Shown piece after piece: positions 6,706-15,327 of a DNA stretch of 64,000 bases. The notes below the pieces were generated by a model that searched no databases, had not been told where the DNA came from, and saw only the letters and a list, made by a program, of their open reading frames with translations. A program made the position numbers and the translations under genes. Numbering within the stretch: the stretch's first letter is position 1; every line of letters starts with the position of its first letter. Source of the DNA: a virus; IMG/VR virus record IMGVR_UViG_3300030616_000020, positions 34,693 through 98,692 of that record. One strand, written 5' to 3'.

Positions 6706-7563
6706 TTAAAGCATTTCTTCGTTTGGAACATCTGTTTCGGGATCATCTTCTTTACTATCAGAGGTGTCCTTACCTGAGACAATTGAAGCAATAATCCCAC
6801 TCACATGATCAGAACTCTGAACAACAATCAAATTGTCTCCTAAGAGTTCTTTCCAGTGACTTACAACATCCTGTCGTTTTCCAGAATGGGTTTCAGAGAT
6901 ATGAATATGATATACATGGTACATCTTCCTTGCTTCTTCCAGAAGATCAGAAGATTTCACTGTATCATCATATTGACCTTTTCCCATAATACCTTTGAGA
7001 ACAGGACCGGGAACTTCAGGAAGATTCTTCTCATCACCTATTGTAAAGAGAAATCCCTTCTGTTCACGCTTTTCAAAACAATCAATTTGAGTATGACGGG
7101 CAGCGAAGTACCAAGCTAACATATAGCTCTCACCATCGTTACCGCCTCCACCACCTTCAAGGTAGGTATCTTGTAGCCACTTGTCCAAAAGTTCATCTGA
7201 ACTCTCGAATTGTCCAACCTGCAAGGGAGAACGATCATATACATGATCACCGATTCCCACAAATAGAACCTGTGGATCGGGTTCACCAGACTTAATAATG
7301 GTGTCCATCATAGTAGGAAGACCTTCTTTGATCATATGATCTGGAACTGATCCCATTGATCCTGTAACATCCAATGCTACGATGATTGCAACAGATTTAG
7401 GATGTTCTTCTGAATCTCTGGACTCTCTATATTCCAATCCTACGGTAGTCATCTCACGAGTAACTGCTTTACTCTTGAAGTTTTCTGTCAGAGAATTAGT
7501 CATCATCCCTGTTACCGCAGCTCTCTCCATTCGAGTGCTGTACGAATATGAACCTCTACCCAT
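6706..7563 (-). CDS. VWA (von Willebrand A) domain protein
   Basis: 285 residues. A VWA fold starts at about residue 55 with IIVALDVTGSMG, a MIDAS motif of the DxTGS type (Asp65). Further conserved segments are LFVGIGDHVYD and GGGGGNDGESYMLAWYFAARHT, then a strand-rich C-terminus ending in an acidic tail. VWA domains bind partners through a divalent metal. Bacterial relatives often work with MoxR ATPases or as RNA/protein assembly factors, but no MoxR is seen here. This is the second MIDAS protein within 4 kb, after the Ro60-like protein. It starts one base inside the stop of the upstream gene (TAATG). Confidence 0.8.
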   Translation of the reverse strand: MGRGSYSYSTRMERAAVTGMMTNSLTENFKSKAVTREMTTVGLEYRESRDSEEHPKSVAIIVALDVTGSMGSVPDHMIKEGLPTMMDTIIKSGEPDPQVLFVGIGDHVYDRSPLQVGQFESSDELLDKWLQDTYLEGGGGGNDGESYMLAWYFAARHTQIDCFEKREQKGFLFTIGDEKNLPEVPGPVLKGIMGKGQYDDTVKSSDLLEEARKMYHVYHIHISETHSGKRQDVVSHWKELLGDNLIVVQSSDHVSGIIASIVSGKDTSDSKEDDPETDVPNEEML

Positions 7564-7925
7564 TACGCAGTTCCTCCAAACAGGTAAGTATACCTCTTTC
7601 TTGCAATTTCAAGTTTGATCTCAAGATTGCGAAGTTTCACACCAAGTTCAAGGTCTTTTGCTACATACTCTTTTGAGTCAAAATCACTCGCAAGAGTCAG
7701 GTTCATAGCATTTGTTGGAGACAAATCCAGCATATTGTCCTGTTCCCTCAACATACGCTTCATCTCGACCTCAAGGTCTTCGATTTCACGCTTGTAAATT
7801 AACTGTGCGTCCTCAATGATAGAGTCTGCACGGTCCTTCCTGATCTTCGCATTATTGCGATACAAGGAATCTTTGAATGCACCGCCTTGTACTTCGACAG
7901 CACCTTGTTCTACTTCTTCCGCCAT
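7563..7925 (-). CDS. Hypothetical helical protein
   Basis: 120 residues, mostly charged helix with likely coiled coil in the second half (RDLEVEMKRMLREQDN and ELGVKLRNLEIKLEIARKR). It is coupled to the downstream VWA gene by a one-base overlap, so it may be a partner of that protein. No family recognised. Confidence 0.65.
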   Translation of the reverse strand: MAEEVEQGAVEVQGGAFKDSLYRNNAKIRKDRADSIIEDAQLIYKREIEDLEVEMKRMLREQDNMLDLSPTNAMNLTLASDFDSKEYVAKDLELGVKLRNLEIKLEIARKRYTYLFGGTA

Positions 7926-7942
7926 TTTTTTGGTTTTAATTA

Positions 7943-8311
7943 TTAGACTTCGACCATTACAGGTCTTTTGTTTACAGCTTTTAAATGCTGTCTTTCTTTC
8001 TTCATCACCGAAATTATGTAATTCTTTGCTGATACGGTAGAGATTAGTCTGAACATAAATACAATTTTTCCTGTATACTTCAGACCTACAGTTCTATCAG
8101 GATATTCTGAGAGTTCCCAATAAAGGGGATATCCTCTACGTGCGAACGACCCGAACATTGATCCGGTAGAGGGATTTTGACCGAGGTAGAACTTATCTCT
8201 TATCTTAAAAATAGGAATTCCGGTGGCTTTATTTGCTCCTGAATAAAATCCTACAAGTTCGGCAATCTCTCCACCATCAAAAAGGACTTGATATTTTCTT
8301 ATCTCTTTCAT
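7943..8311 (-). CDS. Hypothetical protein
   Basis: 122 residues from ATG 8311; an upstream GTG at 8389 would place the start inside a terminator hairpin and is rejected. The sequence is beta-rich with a positively charged C-terminus (MKKERQHLKAVNKRPVMVEV). It is the first gene after the terminator at 8352-8386. Function unknown. Confidence 0.6.
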   Translation of the reverse strand: MKEIRKYQVLFDGGEIAELVGFYSGANKATGIPIFKIRDKFYLGQNPSTGSMFGSFARRGYPLYWELSEYPDRTVGLKYTGKIVFMFRLISTVSAKNYIISVMKKERQHLKAVNKRPVMVEV

Positions 8312-8346
8312 TTTTAATGGTTTATAAGAGTTTAACGTTAGGTTCT

Positions 8347-8386
8347 TAAAACTGAGTGGTACTAACAATACTGCTTTCCCACTCAG
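8347..8386 (-). terminator. Rho-independent terminator
   Basis: On the minus strand CTGAGTGG and CCACTCAG form an 8-bp stem with a 19-nt loop, followed by TTTT. It lies between the genes at 8409-8780 and 7943-8311. Confidence 0.65.
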
Positions 8387-8408
8387 CACCTACTAAGCGA
8401 AAGTAGTA

Positions 8409-8780
8409 TTATTCTCCTGAGTCGGGAGCCTTATCAGCAACCGATTCAGATTCCGGAGTAACATCCTTCTCGACTTTAATACCGAGATAGGTCTCAGCAA
8501 TATAGTCCAGATCATCTCCGGTAGCAATTTTCCACTTGAGGGTATCATCCTCTGTCTTCATGATCAGAAGCAAAGACTTCTCATCACACATGGTACGGAC
8601 TTTTCCCATCTTTCCTTTGACAGAACGAAGGGAAACAGGACCATCTGACTTGATCTTGTCAGCGTACATCATTCCTGTAACACGAAAGGCAATTTCGCTT
8701 TCACTCAGGAATGCACCGTCACCGTTGGCTTCTGCTACCAGAGCCTTACCAATATATTCTTCAACTTGGCTTTCAAACAT
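8409..8780 (-). CDS. Hypothetical protein
   Basis: 123 residues, alpha/beta, with an acidic C-terminal tail (VTPESESVADKAPDSGE). No recognised domain. It sits between a small zinc-motif gene and the terminator at 8352. Confidence 0.6.
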   Translation of the reverse strand: MFESQVEEYIGKALVAEANGDGAFLSESEIAFRVTGMMYADKIKSDGPVSLRSVKGKMGKVRTMCDEKSLLLIMKTEDDTLKWKIATGDDLDYIAETYLGIKVEKDVTPESESVADKAPDSGE

Positions 8781-8785
8781 TTGAA

Positions 8786-8965
8786 TTATTTTTTAAAGGT
8801 TAAAATTACTTTAGATGCACAATCATCACAGAGATCAATCTTGATAAGCATTTTGTGCTTATAATTATACTTATCCATGACTCGCATCCACCTGTAAGGA
8901 GAAACAGGGTTATCACTAGAGTCTTTCTCCATACAGTTATCACAAATTCGTGTCTTCTTGGTCAT
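8786..8965 (-). CDS. Small double-CxxC protein
   Basis: 59 residues starting with MTKKTRICDNC. Two CxxC pairs (CDNC and CDDC, about 35 residues apart) could form a zinc ribbon. It fills the gap between the uracil-DNA glycosylase gene and the 8409-8780 gene on the same strand. Function unknown. Confidence 0.6.
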   Translation of the reverse strand: MTKKTRICDNCMEKDSSDNPVSPYRWMRVMDKYNYKHKMLIKIDLCDDCASKVILTFKK

Positions 8966-8986
8966 TTCTTCTTTGTACTCATATAA

Positions 8987-9688
8987 TTACCATTTAATCG
9001 GTTCAATGTTATGTTCTAGTAAAAATGTATTTGCCTGACTAAAATGCTTACACCCAAAGAATCCGGAATAAGCTGAGAAAGGGGAAGGATGTGGACAAGT
9101 CAACTTGAGGTGATCTTTTGATAAAGTTCTACCTTCAAGATGTTTTTTTGCTTTCGATCCCCATAACATCCACACTATAGGTTGATGTCTGTTCACAAGT
9201 ACGTGGATAACTCTTGCTGTAAACATGTCCCATAGATGCAGGTGTGAACCAGCTTCTCCTTTACGGACCGTGTGAGCCGTATTTATAAGTAATACGCCTT
9301 GTTTCGCCCACCTTTCTAGGTCAGGGTCATGATCAAGCATAAGTCCTTCATATACGTCTGATTCGATCTCTTTGAGGATATTTACCAAGGAAGGAGAAAG
9401 TTTTCCGGTTTTACCTTTATTTGAAAAAGCAAAACCATCAAAAGAACCGTCATGATACGGGTCTTGACCAAGTATCACAACTTTGACTTTTGAAAGAGGA
9501 GTGGTTCTGAATGCTTTGAAAAGTAAATCAGAGCCTTGTTCTGGATATACGGTATATAATCTTCTTTCTTTAAATAACTCAACAGTGATTATTCCAAAAT
9601 CTTTTGTATCTAAATATGGTTCAATGACATTAAACCACTCCACTCCCAATAAGTCTAGGAACTTATCCTTCAGTTTCGGGTGGTGCAT
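8987..9688 (-). CDS. ung: Uracil-DNA glycosylase, family 1
   Basis: 233 residues from ATG 9688; the longer frame begins with TTG. Family 1 signatures are intact: the water-activating loop GQDPYH with catalytic Asp, the FAFS uracil-pocket Phe, LLINTAHTVRKGEAGSH, and the minor-groove loop HPSPFSA with catalytic His. It removes uracil from DNA in base-excision repair. Uracil-DNA glycosylases are common in crAss-like phages. Its presence argues that this phage does not carry uracil in its own genome. The start overlaps the end of the DUF932-like gene by 26 bases. Confidence 0.95.
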   Translation of the reverse strand: MHHPKLKDKFLDLLGVEWFNVIEPYLDTKDFGIITVELFKERRLYTVYPEQGSDLLFKAFRTTPLSKVKVVILGQDPYHDGSFDGFAFSNKGKTGKLSPSLVNILKEIESDVYEGLMLDHDPDLERWAKQGVLLINTAHTVRKGEAGSHLHLWDMFTARVIHVLVNRHQPIVWMLWGSKAKKHLEGRTLSKDHLKLTCPHPSPFSAYSGFFGCKHFSQANTFLLEHNIEPIKW

Positions 9689-10466
9689 CAGATGTCTCTG
9701 CTTCGGGTGCAGCTTCAACAGTTTCTCCCACCTCTTCCGGAGCAATTCCTACCAGCTCCTGCATGAATCCATGCAGTTTGATATGATCTCTGATAATGTC
9801 AATCGGATGACTCTTTTTCAGAGCTTCCGTTACATTATTATACAGGGACCAAGCATTGTCTTCCCTGAAATGTTCGCTGTTTGTGAGTTCGTTTTTCACA
9901 ATACTCAACTGAGTGGGAGTAACCATGTTCTTCTCGAAATACATAACTCCCAGAATTTCAGCTTTCTGGCGTGGTGTAAGAGAATAGTTCTTCATTACAT
10001 CCACCTCCAAATTGAGCTTTGCAAAATCATCTCTCATTCGGTCTACTCCGACCTGAATTTTTTCATTCAATTCTTCTGCAACGGTTCCGGTGTGTTTGCG
10101 TTTGAAAGCCATCAGATCACCACTGATCATTCCATTTCCGCAGATAAACACAGATGCTCCTGCTACAAAGGCTACGCTCATTGATTTGTCGTAGCTGTTA
10201 CGGTAGCCAAACATCATTTTCAGACCGTGGACATTTCCAAAGTCTGTTGCATCTTCGACATCAAAGAATCCGGTAACTCTCGTACCAAACCTGTTTGTGT
10301 ACATTCTGTCACGTACAATTTTCAGGTTGTTGGTTTGAGCATTAGTTCTGATTGCTTCGATTATCTCAGCATGAGAAACAGGACTATATGTGGAAGTCCT
10401 TACAGGTAAAGGAGCAGCAAGAGCGATTCTCTTGTTTGCTTCCCAATAAACTTGTTCATTTTGCAT
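9663..10466 (-). CDS. DUF932-like phage/plasmid protein
   Basis: 267 residues. The central segment GYRNSYDKSMSVAFVAGASVFICGNGMI is the signature of the DUF932 (phage/plasmid-like) family, whose activity is not established. The C-terminus is an acidic, Glu/Pro-rich tail. It is followed by ung with overlap. Members are frequent in large phages and plasmids near replication genes. Confidence 0.75.
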   Translation of the reverse strand: MQNEQVYWEANKRIALAAPLPVRTSTYSPVSHAEIIEAIRTNAQTNNLKIVRDRMYTNRFGTRVTGFFDVEDATDFGNVHGLKMMFGYRNSYDKSMSVAFVAGASVFICGNGMISGDLMAFKRKHTGTVAEELNEKIQVGVDRMRDDFAKLNLEVDVMKNYSLTPRQKAEILGVMYFEKNMVTPTQLSIVKNELTNSEHFREDNAWSLYNNVTEALKKSHPIDIIRDHIKLHGFMQELVGIAPEEVGETVEAAPEAETSDAPPETEG

Positions 10467-10467
10467 A

Positions 10468-10842
10468 TTACTTGTCGTTTAAGAAAGTTCTAACACTTCG
10501 ACCAAAAACAGTATCATCTTTTGAACTGTCACGAAGCTCTTTGAGGAGCTTTATAAGATCAGAAGAGAACGCCACACCTGTCTCTCTTACTCTCAACATC
10601 TTATCTGCTGCACGATAGGCATCTTCAGCAGCCTGTTCACTTGATGTCGATTGCAAAAGGAGTGTAGGATATACACGGGCTGCAATCTTATCACGAAGAA
10701 TGATTTCCTGATTTTTGGTTGTAGCAAGAGCTTCCCGAAGATTCGCTATAGTTTCGTAAGCGTCTCCGAGAAGCTTCATGTATATTTCTTGACTGATCTG
10801 CCCTTCAAATTCTTCGAGGTCTTTTTTTAAATCCTCACTCAT
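10468..10842 (-). CDS. Hypothetical coiled-coil protein
   Basis: 124 residues from ATG 10842 (MSEDLKKDLEEFEGQ). Largely helical with an acidic N-terminus. The start overlaps the stop of the upstream gene by 8 bases. No family recognised. Confidence 0.6.
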   Translation of the reverse strand: MSEDLKKDLEEFEGQISQEIYMKLLGDAYETIANLREALATTKNQEIILRDKIAARVYPTLLLQSTSSEQAAEDAYRAADKMLRVRETGVAFSSDLIKLLKELRDSSKDDTVFGRSVRTFLNDK

Positions 10843-11599
10843 AAGGCATATATATTTCGTTTTTTTCGTCTGGTTTCGATGCAAGTTCACTGTCTTCAGG
10901 TAGGCTCATTCCGATATATCTTTCAATACTCTTTCTTAAATCTTCGTTTCTTTCGATAACATCTATGAAAGGTTCACTATCCTGTCTACCATAAAACTTC
11001 CTTATGCGCCCTTTTAACGCCTTAGAGAACTTGGAGTATTTCCCCTCTATTAAAGATACTACATCTTCTTTAAAATTCAAAGGAATTTTGAAGATATATA
11101 CTACATGGTATTTTCCATGCTCAAGATGAGAAACACAAAGAGGGTCGGTTATCATATATCTCTCGAACTCCTTATATGTTTGACTACCTGTAAATCTGTA
11201 CATTAAGCACAAATATTCATAGGTTGGATCGAGATAAGCATTAACAAAATAAGTGTCTAATTTCAACTGCTCTTTCGTTTTTCCTAAAGCAGGTAGCAGG
11301 AACTTACACGCTTTAGTCGGAAGAGAAGTATATATGATAACAGACTTACCTTTCTTCTCAATAATCATGTATTCTACCTCATATACAGTCCTGACTGTAC
11401 CAACCCTGAGAAGGAATTTCTCTCCTTTATCAATGGTTAGTTTGTCTTCGAGTGTAATGGATACGATATGATCACTATCGTCCTTCTTGGGATTGAGGAA
11501 CGCAATGTTAGAAGTATCAAGGTGCAGTTGTACAGCGTTAAGTACTGTAATTTTAACGGTCTTTCCATTACTGAGCTTGATTTCATTTCCTTTTAACAT
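10835..11599 (-). CDS. Hypothetical protein
   Basis: 254 residues. The N-terminal third is beta-rich (NGKTVKITVLNAVQLHLDTSN), the rest mixed alpha/beta with a basic stretch near KGRIRKFYGRQ. It lies directly upstream of the small coiled-coil gene and downstream of the PD-(D/E)XK nuclease. No family recognised. Confidence 0.6.
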   Translation of the reverse strand: MLKGNEIKLSNGKTVKITVLNAVQLHLDTSNIAFLNPKKDDSDHIVSITLEDKLTIDKGEKFLLRVGTVRTVYEVEYMIIEKKGKSVIIYTSLPTKACKFLLPALGKTKEQLKLDTYFVNAYLDPTYEYLCLMYRFTGSQTYKEFERYMITDPLCVSHLEHGKYHVVYIFKIPLNFKEDVVSLIEGKYSKFSKALKGRIRKFYGRQDSEPFIDVIERNEDLRKSIERYIGMSLPEDSELASKPDEKNEIYMPYE

Positions 11600-11612
11600 T
11601 GCGAAAAAGGTT

Positions 11613-12713
11613 TTAGAGTTTTACACTGAAAGCATCAATCTGCTTCTCGCCTCCGTTTAGATAATCTTCGTAAGTGTAATCCCACATATCATTTCTTTGA
11701 TGCCAATCCAATTCTGCAATCAATTGTAAATATCCTTTAGTTTTTCTTAAATCACTTGGTCCAAATCCAATTGTGTCAATCTGAGCGATTTCTCCATCGT
11801 TGAAACTCTTTGCCAATCCTGCGACAGGAGCTAAATAATTTAGCCCGTTCCTTCCGATTTCAATATCTACAGGTGTAGATGTATAAATCATAGGAGCATA
11901 GATAAGATTGGTGTCTGCATAGATAAATTTCAATGGAGCAACAGCATAATGATTCATTCTATCATTATCCCATCCCACATGTACCAATGCATCAGTATAC
12001 ATTGAAGCTTGAAGATAACGCTTATATCTCCAATAGGATTTCATGAATCCTTCTCCTCCTGTTTTCAGGTCAATAGGAGTAATTATTCCTTTCTTGTGAT
12101 CAACGTGAACTATGTCAATCATGCTCTTGACTCTCATCAATTTGACATTTCCCTGACCACTCTCAATAGGAACAAATTGGACATCCCACACCATTGAAGC
12201 CTGAAAGAGAAGCTCAATGTCTTCTGAATCATTTATGAAATATCCTTTTGTAAATGGGTTTGAAGTAAGTTGTGCTACAAGTTGATTAGCTGTGAACATC
12301 CCTTCTGCGCTAATAATAGTTTTGCCTTTTGCTGCAATCAATGCGTCGTAGTAATCTCTTCCTTCTTTATCAAACTTATTCGCAACTGCATCTGCCTTGA
12401 GCTTAAATCCGGAATTTAGATAGGCTATTGAGCTATCTCCGGTGTCAGCCAGTACTTCGCAGTATCTTAACATCATTTCGCTTCCGGGTTTGGAAGCGGT
12501 CATCACGTAAACTTCTTCATCAAATCTTTTCTTGTCAGTAAGAAGCATGTCCACCACAGTACCAAGAACCATTTCGGGAGATTCCTTCCGTTCTGATTCT
12601 TGGTCTGCTTTGTAAGCCTGTGGTGAGACTGCTAGTTTAGACAATGATGAATAACTTACGAGTTCTAAGGAGCGATACTCCTTATCCGTCAACGTTTTCA
12701 TTTTGTCGAACAT
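11613..12713 (-). CDS. PD-(D/E)XK exonuclease (RecB/Cas4/RecE-like)
   Basis: 366 residues from ATG 12713; a further ATG at 12701 is also possible. Features of the RecB-type nuclease fold are present in order: SYSSLSKLAVSP at the start, GTVVDMLLT, then RVKSMIDIV (motif D), ITPIDLKTG (the D-L-K catalytic motif) and YKRYLQASMYTDAL (QxxxY motif). Such nucleases process DNA ends for phage recombination and are a standard crAss-like gene. With the Sak4-like ATPase and SSB-like protein it could form an annealing/recombination set. Confidence 0.85.
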   Translation of the reverse strand: MFDKMKTLTDKEYRSLELVSYSSLSKLAVSPQAYKADQESERKESPEMVLGTVVDMLLTDKKRFDEEVYVMTASKPGSEMMLRYCEVLADTGDSSIAYLNSGFKLKADAVANKFDKEGRDYYDALIAAKGKTIISAEGMFTANQLVAQLTSNPFTKGYFINDSEDIELLFQASMVWDVQFVPIESGQGNVKLMRVKSMIDIVHVDHKKGIITPIDLKTGGEGFMKSYWRYKRYLQASMYTDALVHVGWDNDRMNHYAVAPLKFIYADTNLIYAPMIYTSTPVDIEIGRNGLNYLAPVAGLAKSFNDGEIAQIDTIGFGPSDLRKTKGYLQLIAELDWHQRNDMWDYTYEDYLNGGEKQIDAFSVKL

Positions 12714-13476
12714 TCGCAAATTCACTGTTTAGGTTAGAAAATACACTGTCTTTTATTTTTTGATCAATTGTCATAGCTTCGACAAACGAGTTAGTCCTGA
12801 CAGTATTAGGACTTTGCATAAACGATCTTAGATATTCGTCTGAGACATCTTTCACTTGTAAGGATTTCTCTCTCTTTATCTGATCCAATATAGTTCTTCT
12901 AACCGTAGGTGTATAAACTGTTTTTGTAAATAGAGTTTTTCGTAATTTTTCTTCATTAACAAGAATCGTTACATCTTTCAGGTTTAATGTCAAGTCCATA
13001 ACTTGTGTGCTAGAATATCTGTAATAACTTTTTCTTGAATTAACCTTGAAATTAGGTAGCTTCGATAGTTTGACTACTCCTAAACAAAATATGTCTACTT
13101 CTCCTTTCATACGGTATGTTCTCTTTTTACCGAAAAGATCAGAAGGCATATATTCAAAGTTATTAGCAGAGCCTATCACACTGTAATAACCTGAATATAT
13201 CTGCAACTTAGGACCTGACCATGATCTTCCTTTTCTATAGATAAACGAATTTCCAGATGAATCTATCCTTAGTTTATTTACACGACAATCAACTCGTTTG
13301 ATGTGTATGTTATGAAAATAAGGATTGTGTTCACCTAGATATAATACAGGTATACCTATAAGAGGATAGTAGCTATCATGAGGTACAAACTTCAGAGGAA
13401 ATTTTACATTACCAGAAGGTTTACCACTGTACCATTCAGAAATATATCGAGTATCATCCATAAGTCTCAATTTCAT
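12682..13476 (-). CDS. Hypothetical protein, last gene of the ubiquitin-like cassette
   Basis: 264 residues, basic and beta-rich in the first 150 (many Tyr/Lys), helical near the C-terminus. No recognised domain. It overlaps the E1-like gene by 23 bases and the nuclease gene by about 30, so it belongs to the same transcript. It may be a further cassette component or merely a neighbour. Confidence 0.6.
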   Translation of the reverse strand: MKLRLMDDTRYISEWYSGKPSGNVKFPLKFVPHDSYYPLIGIPVLYLGEHNPYFHNIHIKRVDCRVNKLRIDSSGNSFIYRKGRSWSGPKLQIYSGYYSVIGSANNFEYMPSDLFGKKRTYRMKGEVDIFCLGVVKLSKLPNFKVNSRKSYYRYSSTQVMDLTLNLKDVTILVNEEKLRKTLFTKTVYTPTVRRTILDQIKREKSLQVKDVSDEYLRSFMQSPNTVRTNSFVEAMTIDQKIKDSVFSNLNSEFANVRQNENVDG

Positions 13477-14143
13477 TAAAGAACAACGGACCTATCTCTT
13501 CATACTTGAAGGGAAGTTCATAGGTATCATCCAGAAATCCGGTAAAACCCTGAACCATCTTTGCTGCGATAGCTGCTGCAAAGTGAGTAGTCTGCTTGTA
13601 GGAGCAATTTGTATCTTCTACTTCAGAATCACTGAACAGGTGTTTATCCTGATAGGCTTTCGCCCACTCAAGAGTTATATAAAACACCTGAAACTGCTCT
13701 GCATTTAACCTACCATCAATAAAGATAGAATCAGGATATTTCTCAGCTTCTGTTAACCAGTTCTCAAACATCACCTTTCTTGCTTCCATATTATCAAAGC
13801 ATGAAAACATGACAGGACTTTTGAGAGATTCACTGTCATACCTGTCAGGCATCATAGTAATTCTCTCATATCCAGCAAAGTCCTTTACTATATCTCTCAT
13901 AGCAGTAACTTTGAGCTTTCCAATATCTTCGATTCTGAAAAGTTGTCCAGCCATATTTACTTCTTCAACTTTATCGAAGTCATATAGTATGATGTATGAG
14001 GACGGTGGTAGCATTCTTGACAGAAATAAAGTCAGCCAGCTACCAATTCCACCTGCACCTCCGATAATGATAGGAATGACGAACTTATCCATCTTCTCAA
14101 ACCATGAAGCATCACGGAATCTTGATTTTTTCACATCTATCAT
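13454..14143 (-). CDS. E1-like (ThiF/MoeB) ubiquitin-activating enzyme, PRTRC-ThiF type
   Basis: 229 residues. The Rossmann nucleotide loop is GGAGGIGSW (28-36), followed by LYDFDKVEEVNMAGQLF (53-69), matching the DxDxVxxxNxxxQ signature that binds ATP-Mg. The candidate thioester cysteine is Cys180 in EDTNCSYKQ, resembling the DTxxCS segment of PRTRC-system ThiF proteins. E1 enzymes adenylate the C-terminus of a ubiquitin-like protein and pass it to cysteine. It lacks the long C-terminal rhodanese or UFD domain, fitting a minimal prokaryotic E1. It overlaps the JAMM gene by a few bases. Confidence 0.82.
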   Translation of the reverse strand: MIDVKKSRFRDASWFEKMDKFVIPIIIGGAGGIGSWLTLFLSRMLPPSSYIILYDFDKVEEVNMAGQLFRIEDIGKLKVTAMRDIVKDFAGYERITMMPDRYDSESLKSPVMFSCFDNMEARKVMFENWLTEAEKYPDSIFIDGRLNAEQFQVFYITLEWAKAYQDKHLFSDSEVEDTNCSYKQTTHFAAAIAAKMVQGFTGFLDDTYELPFKYEEIGPLFFNEIETYG

Positions 14144-15327
14144 CTCATTTCCCTTTCCATCTTTTCAAGTTGATCTGCAATACTCTTCTCATCATCGTTA
14201 TCATCATCAGAACTGTCGTATCCGAGTATGAAATGATCGAAAGTCTCTTCAAGATTCCTGACTACATCAGCAAGTATAGGAAGTCCCTCATACTTTTTGA
14301 TACACATTATCACCTCTTTTATTACGGTGATATACTCATCAGGTTCCAGTTGCTGATCGAAATAGGAATCAATCACTTTCTCGATATGATTCAGAAGATA
14401 ATCATAATACAGGTCTGAAGCAGTTTCATCATCACTCATCTGGTTAGCGATATCATGAAGAATCTTATATACATTGCTTTCTGTTTTCAGATCAGTATCA
14501 AACATCAGAATGTTCTTTGTCAGACCTTCGATTTCCCAGCTTGTCATCTTATCAGGAATGATTTTGCTGTTGATAGGACGATGAGCAGGAAGATGACGCT
14601 GTTTTTCTGAGTTCCAACTGGTATGATGTTGGTTATATCCTCCCTGATATCCCGGATACTTCCAAGCTTGAGCTTTCTTCTTCTCAGCGTCAGCTTTCTT
14701 GACAATAGTATCCAGACGAGTAGAGAAAAATCCTCCCATCTCAGAATACATGATCTTCATGTTAATCACGACCATGTGTTTTTCCATAGTAGCTTTCTTG
14801 AAATGCTTGGTTTGACCAGCATCGTCGATGAAATTCATCTTGGATGTGATATGCATATCACTTAAGAAAACTACTTTAGCAGCATAATTTCCATCGAAAC
14901 TGACAACCAGAGACAGGTAGTAGTTATGTTTATCTACATTGTCCTGAAGTTCTGACATATCAACTCCTGAGAAATATGCTTTACCACTGTGATGCGTATG
15001 AATATGACCTAATTTCATTTCCATAGCTTCCGGAATCTCATCAAACAGATCGACAATATCACCATCAGTCTCATAACTAGTTGATCCTGCTGTGCCAATG
15101 TCCATTAGAAAGATGTGTTTTGCTTCCAATTTGAAATCTTCGGGTTTGGAAGGATTACCCTTTAATACATCATAAAGCAGCATTCCGGACCATTCAGTGT
15201 TGCCACATCGGGCATGAAGGAATGTAATCTGCGATATGATATGAGGTGGTAGAATCAGACTACCTTTCTCCTCCATTTCATATAGCGGATACTCGGCTCT
15301 CTTCTCTACTTTCGCTGGTGTTCCCAT
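14140..15327 (-). CDS. JAB/MPN+ (JAMM) metallo-isopeptidase
   Basis: 395 residues from ATG 15327; an upstream TTG (15336) and a downstream ATG (15276, one base past the previous stop) are alternatives. The JAMM zinc motif is complete: Glu45 in GNTEWSG and H110-x-H112-x7-S120-xx-D123 in the segment starting GHIHTHHSG. JAMM proteases cleave after ubiquitin-like C-termini, maturing the modifier or removing it from targets. Residues after about 190 form an extra, partly helical region of unknown role with an acidic tail (SSDDDNDDEKS). It lies between the E2-like and E1-like genes. Confidence 0.85.
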   Translation of the reverse strand: MGTPAKVEKRAEYPLYEMEEKGSLILPPHIISQITFLHARCGNTEWSGMLLYDVLKGNPSKPEDFKLEAKHIFLMDIGTAGSTSYETDGDIVDLFDEIPEAMEMKLGHIHTHHSGKAYFSGVDMSELQDNVDKHNYYLSLVVSFDGNYAAKVVFLSDMHITSKMNFIDDAGQTKHFKKATMEKHMVVINMKIMYSEMGGFFSTRLDTIVKKADAEKKKAQAWKYPGYQGGYNQHHTSWNSEKQRHLPAHRPINSKIIPDKMTSWEIEGLTKNILMFDTDLKTESNVYKILHDIANQMSDDETASDLYYDYLLNHIEKVIDSYFDQQLEPDEYITVIKEVIMCIKKYEGLPILADVVRNLEETFDHFILGYDSSDDDNDDEKSIADQLEKMEREMR

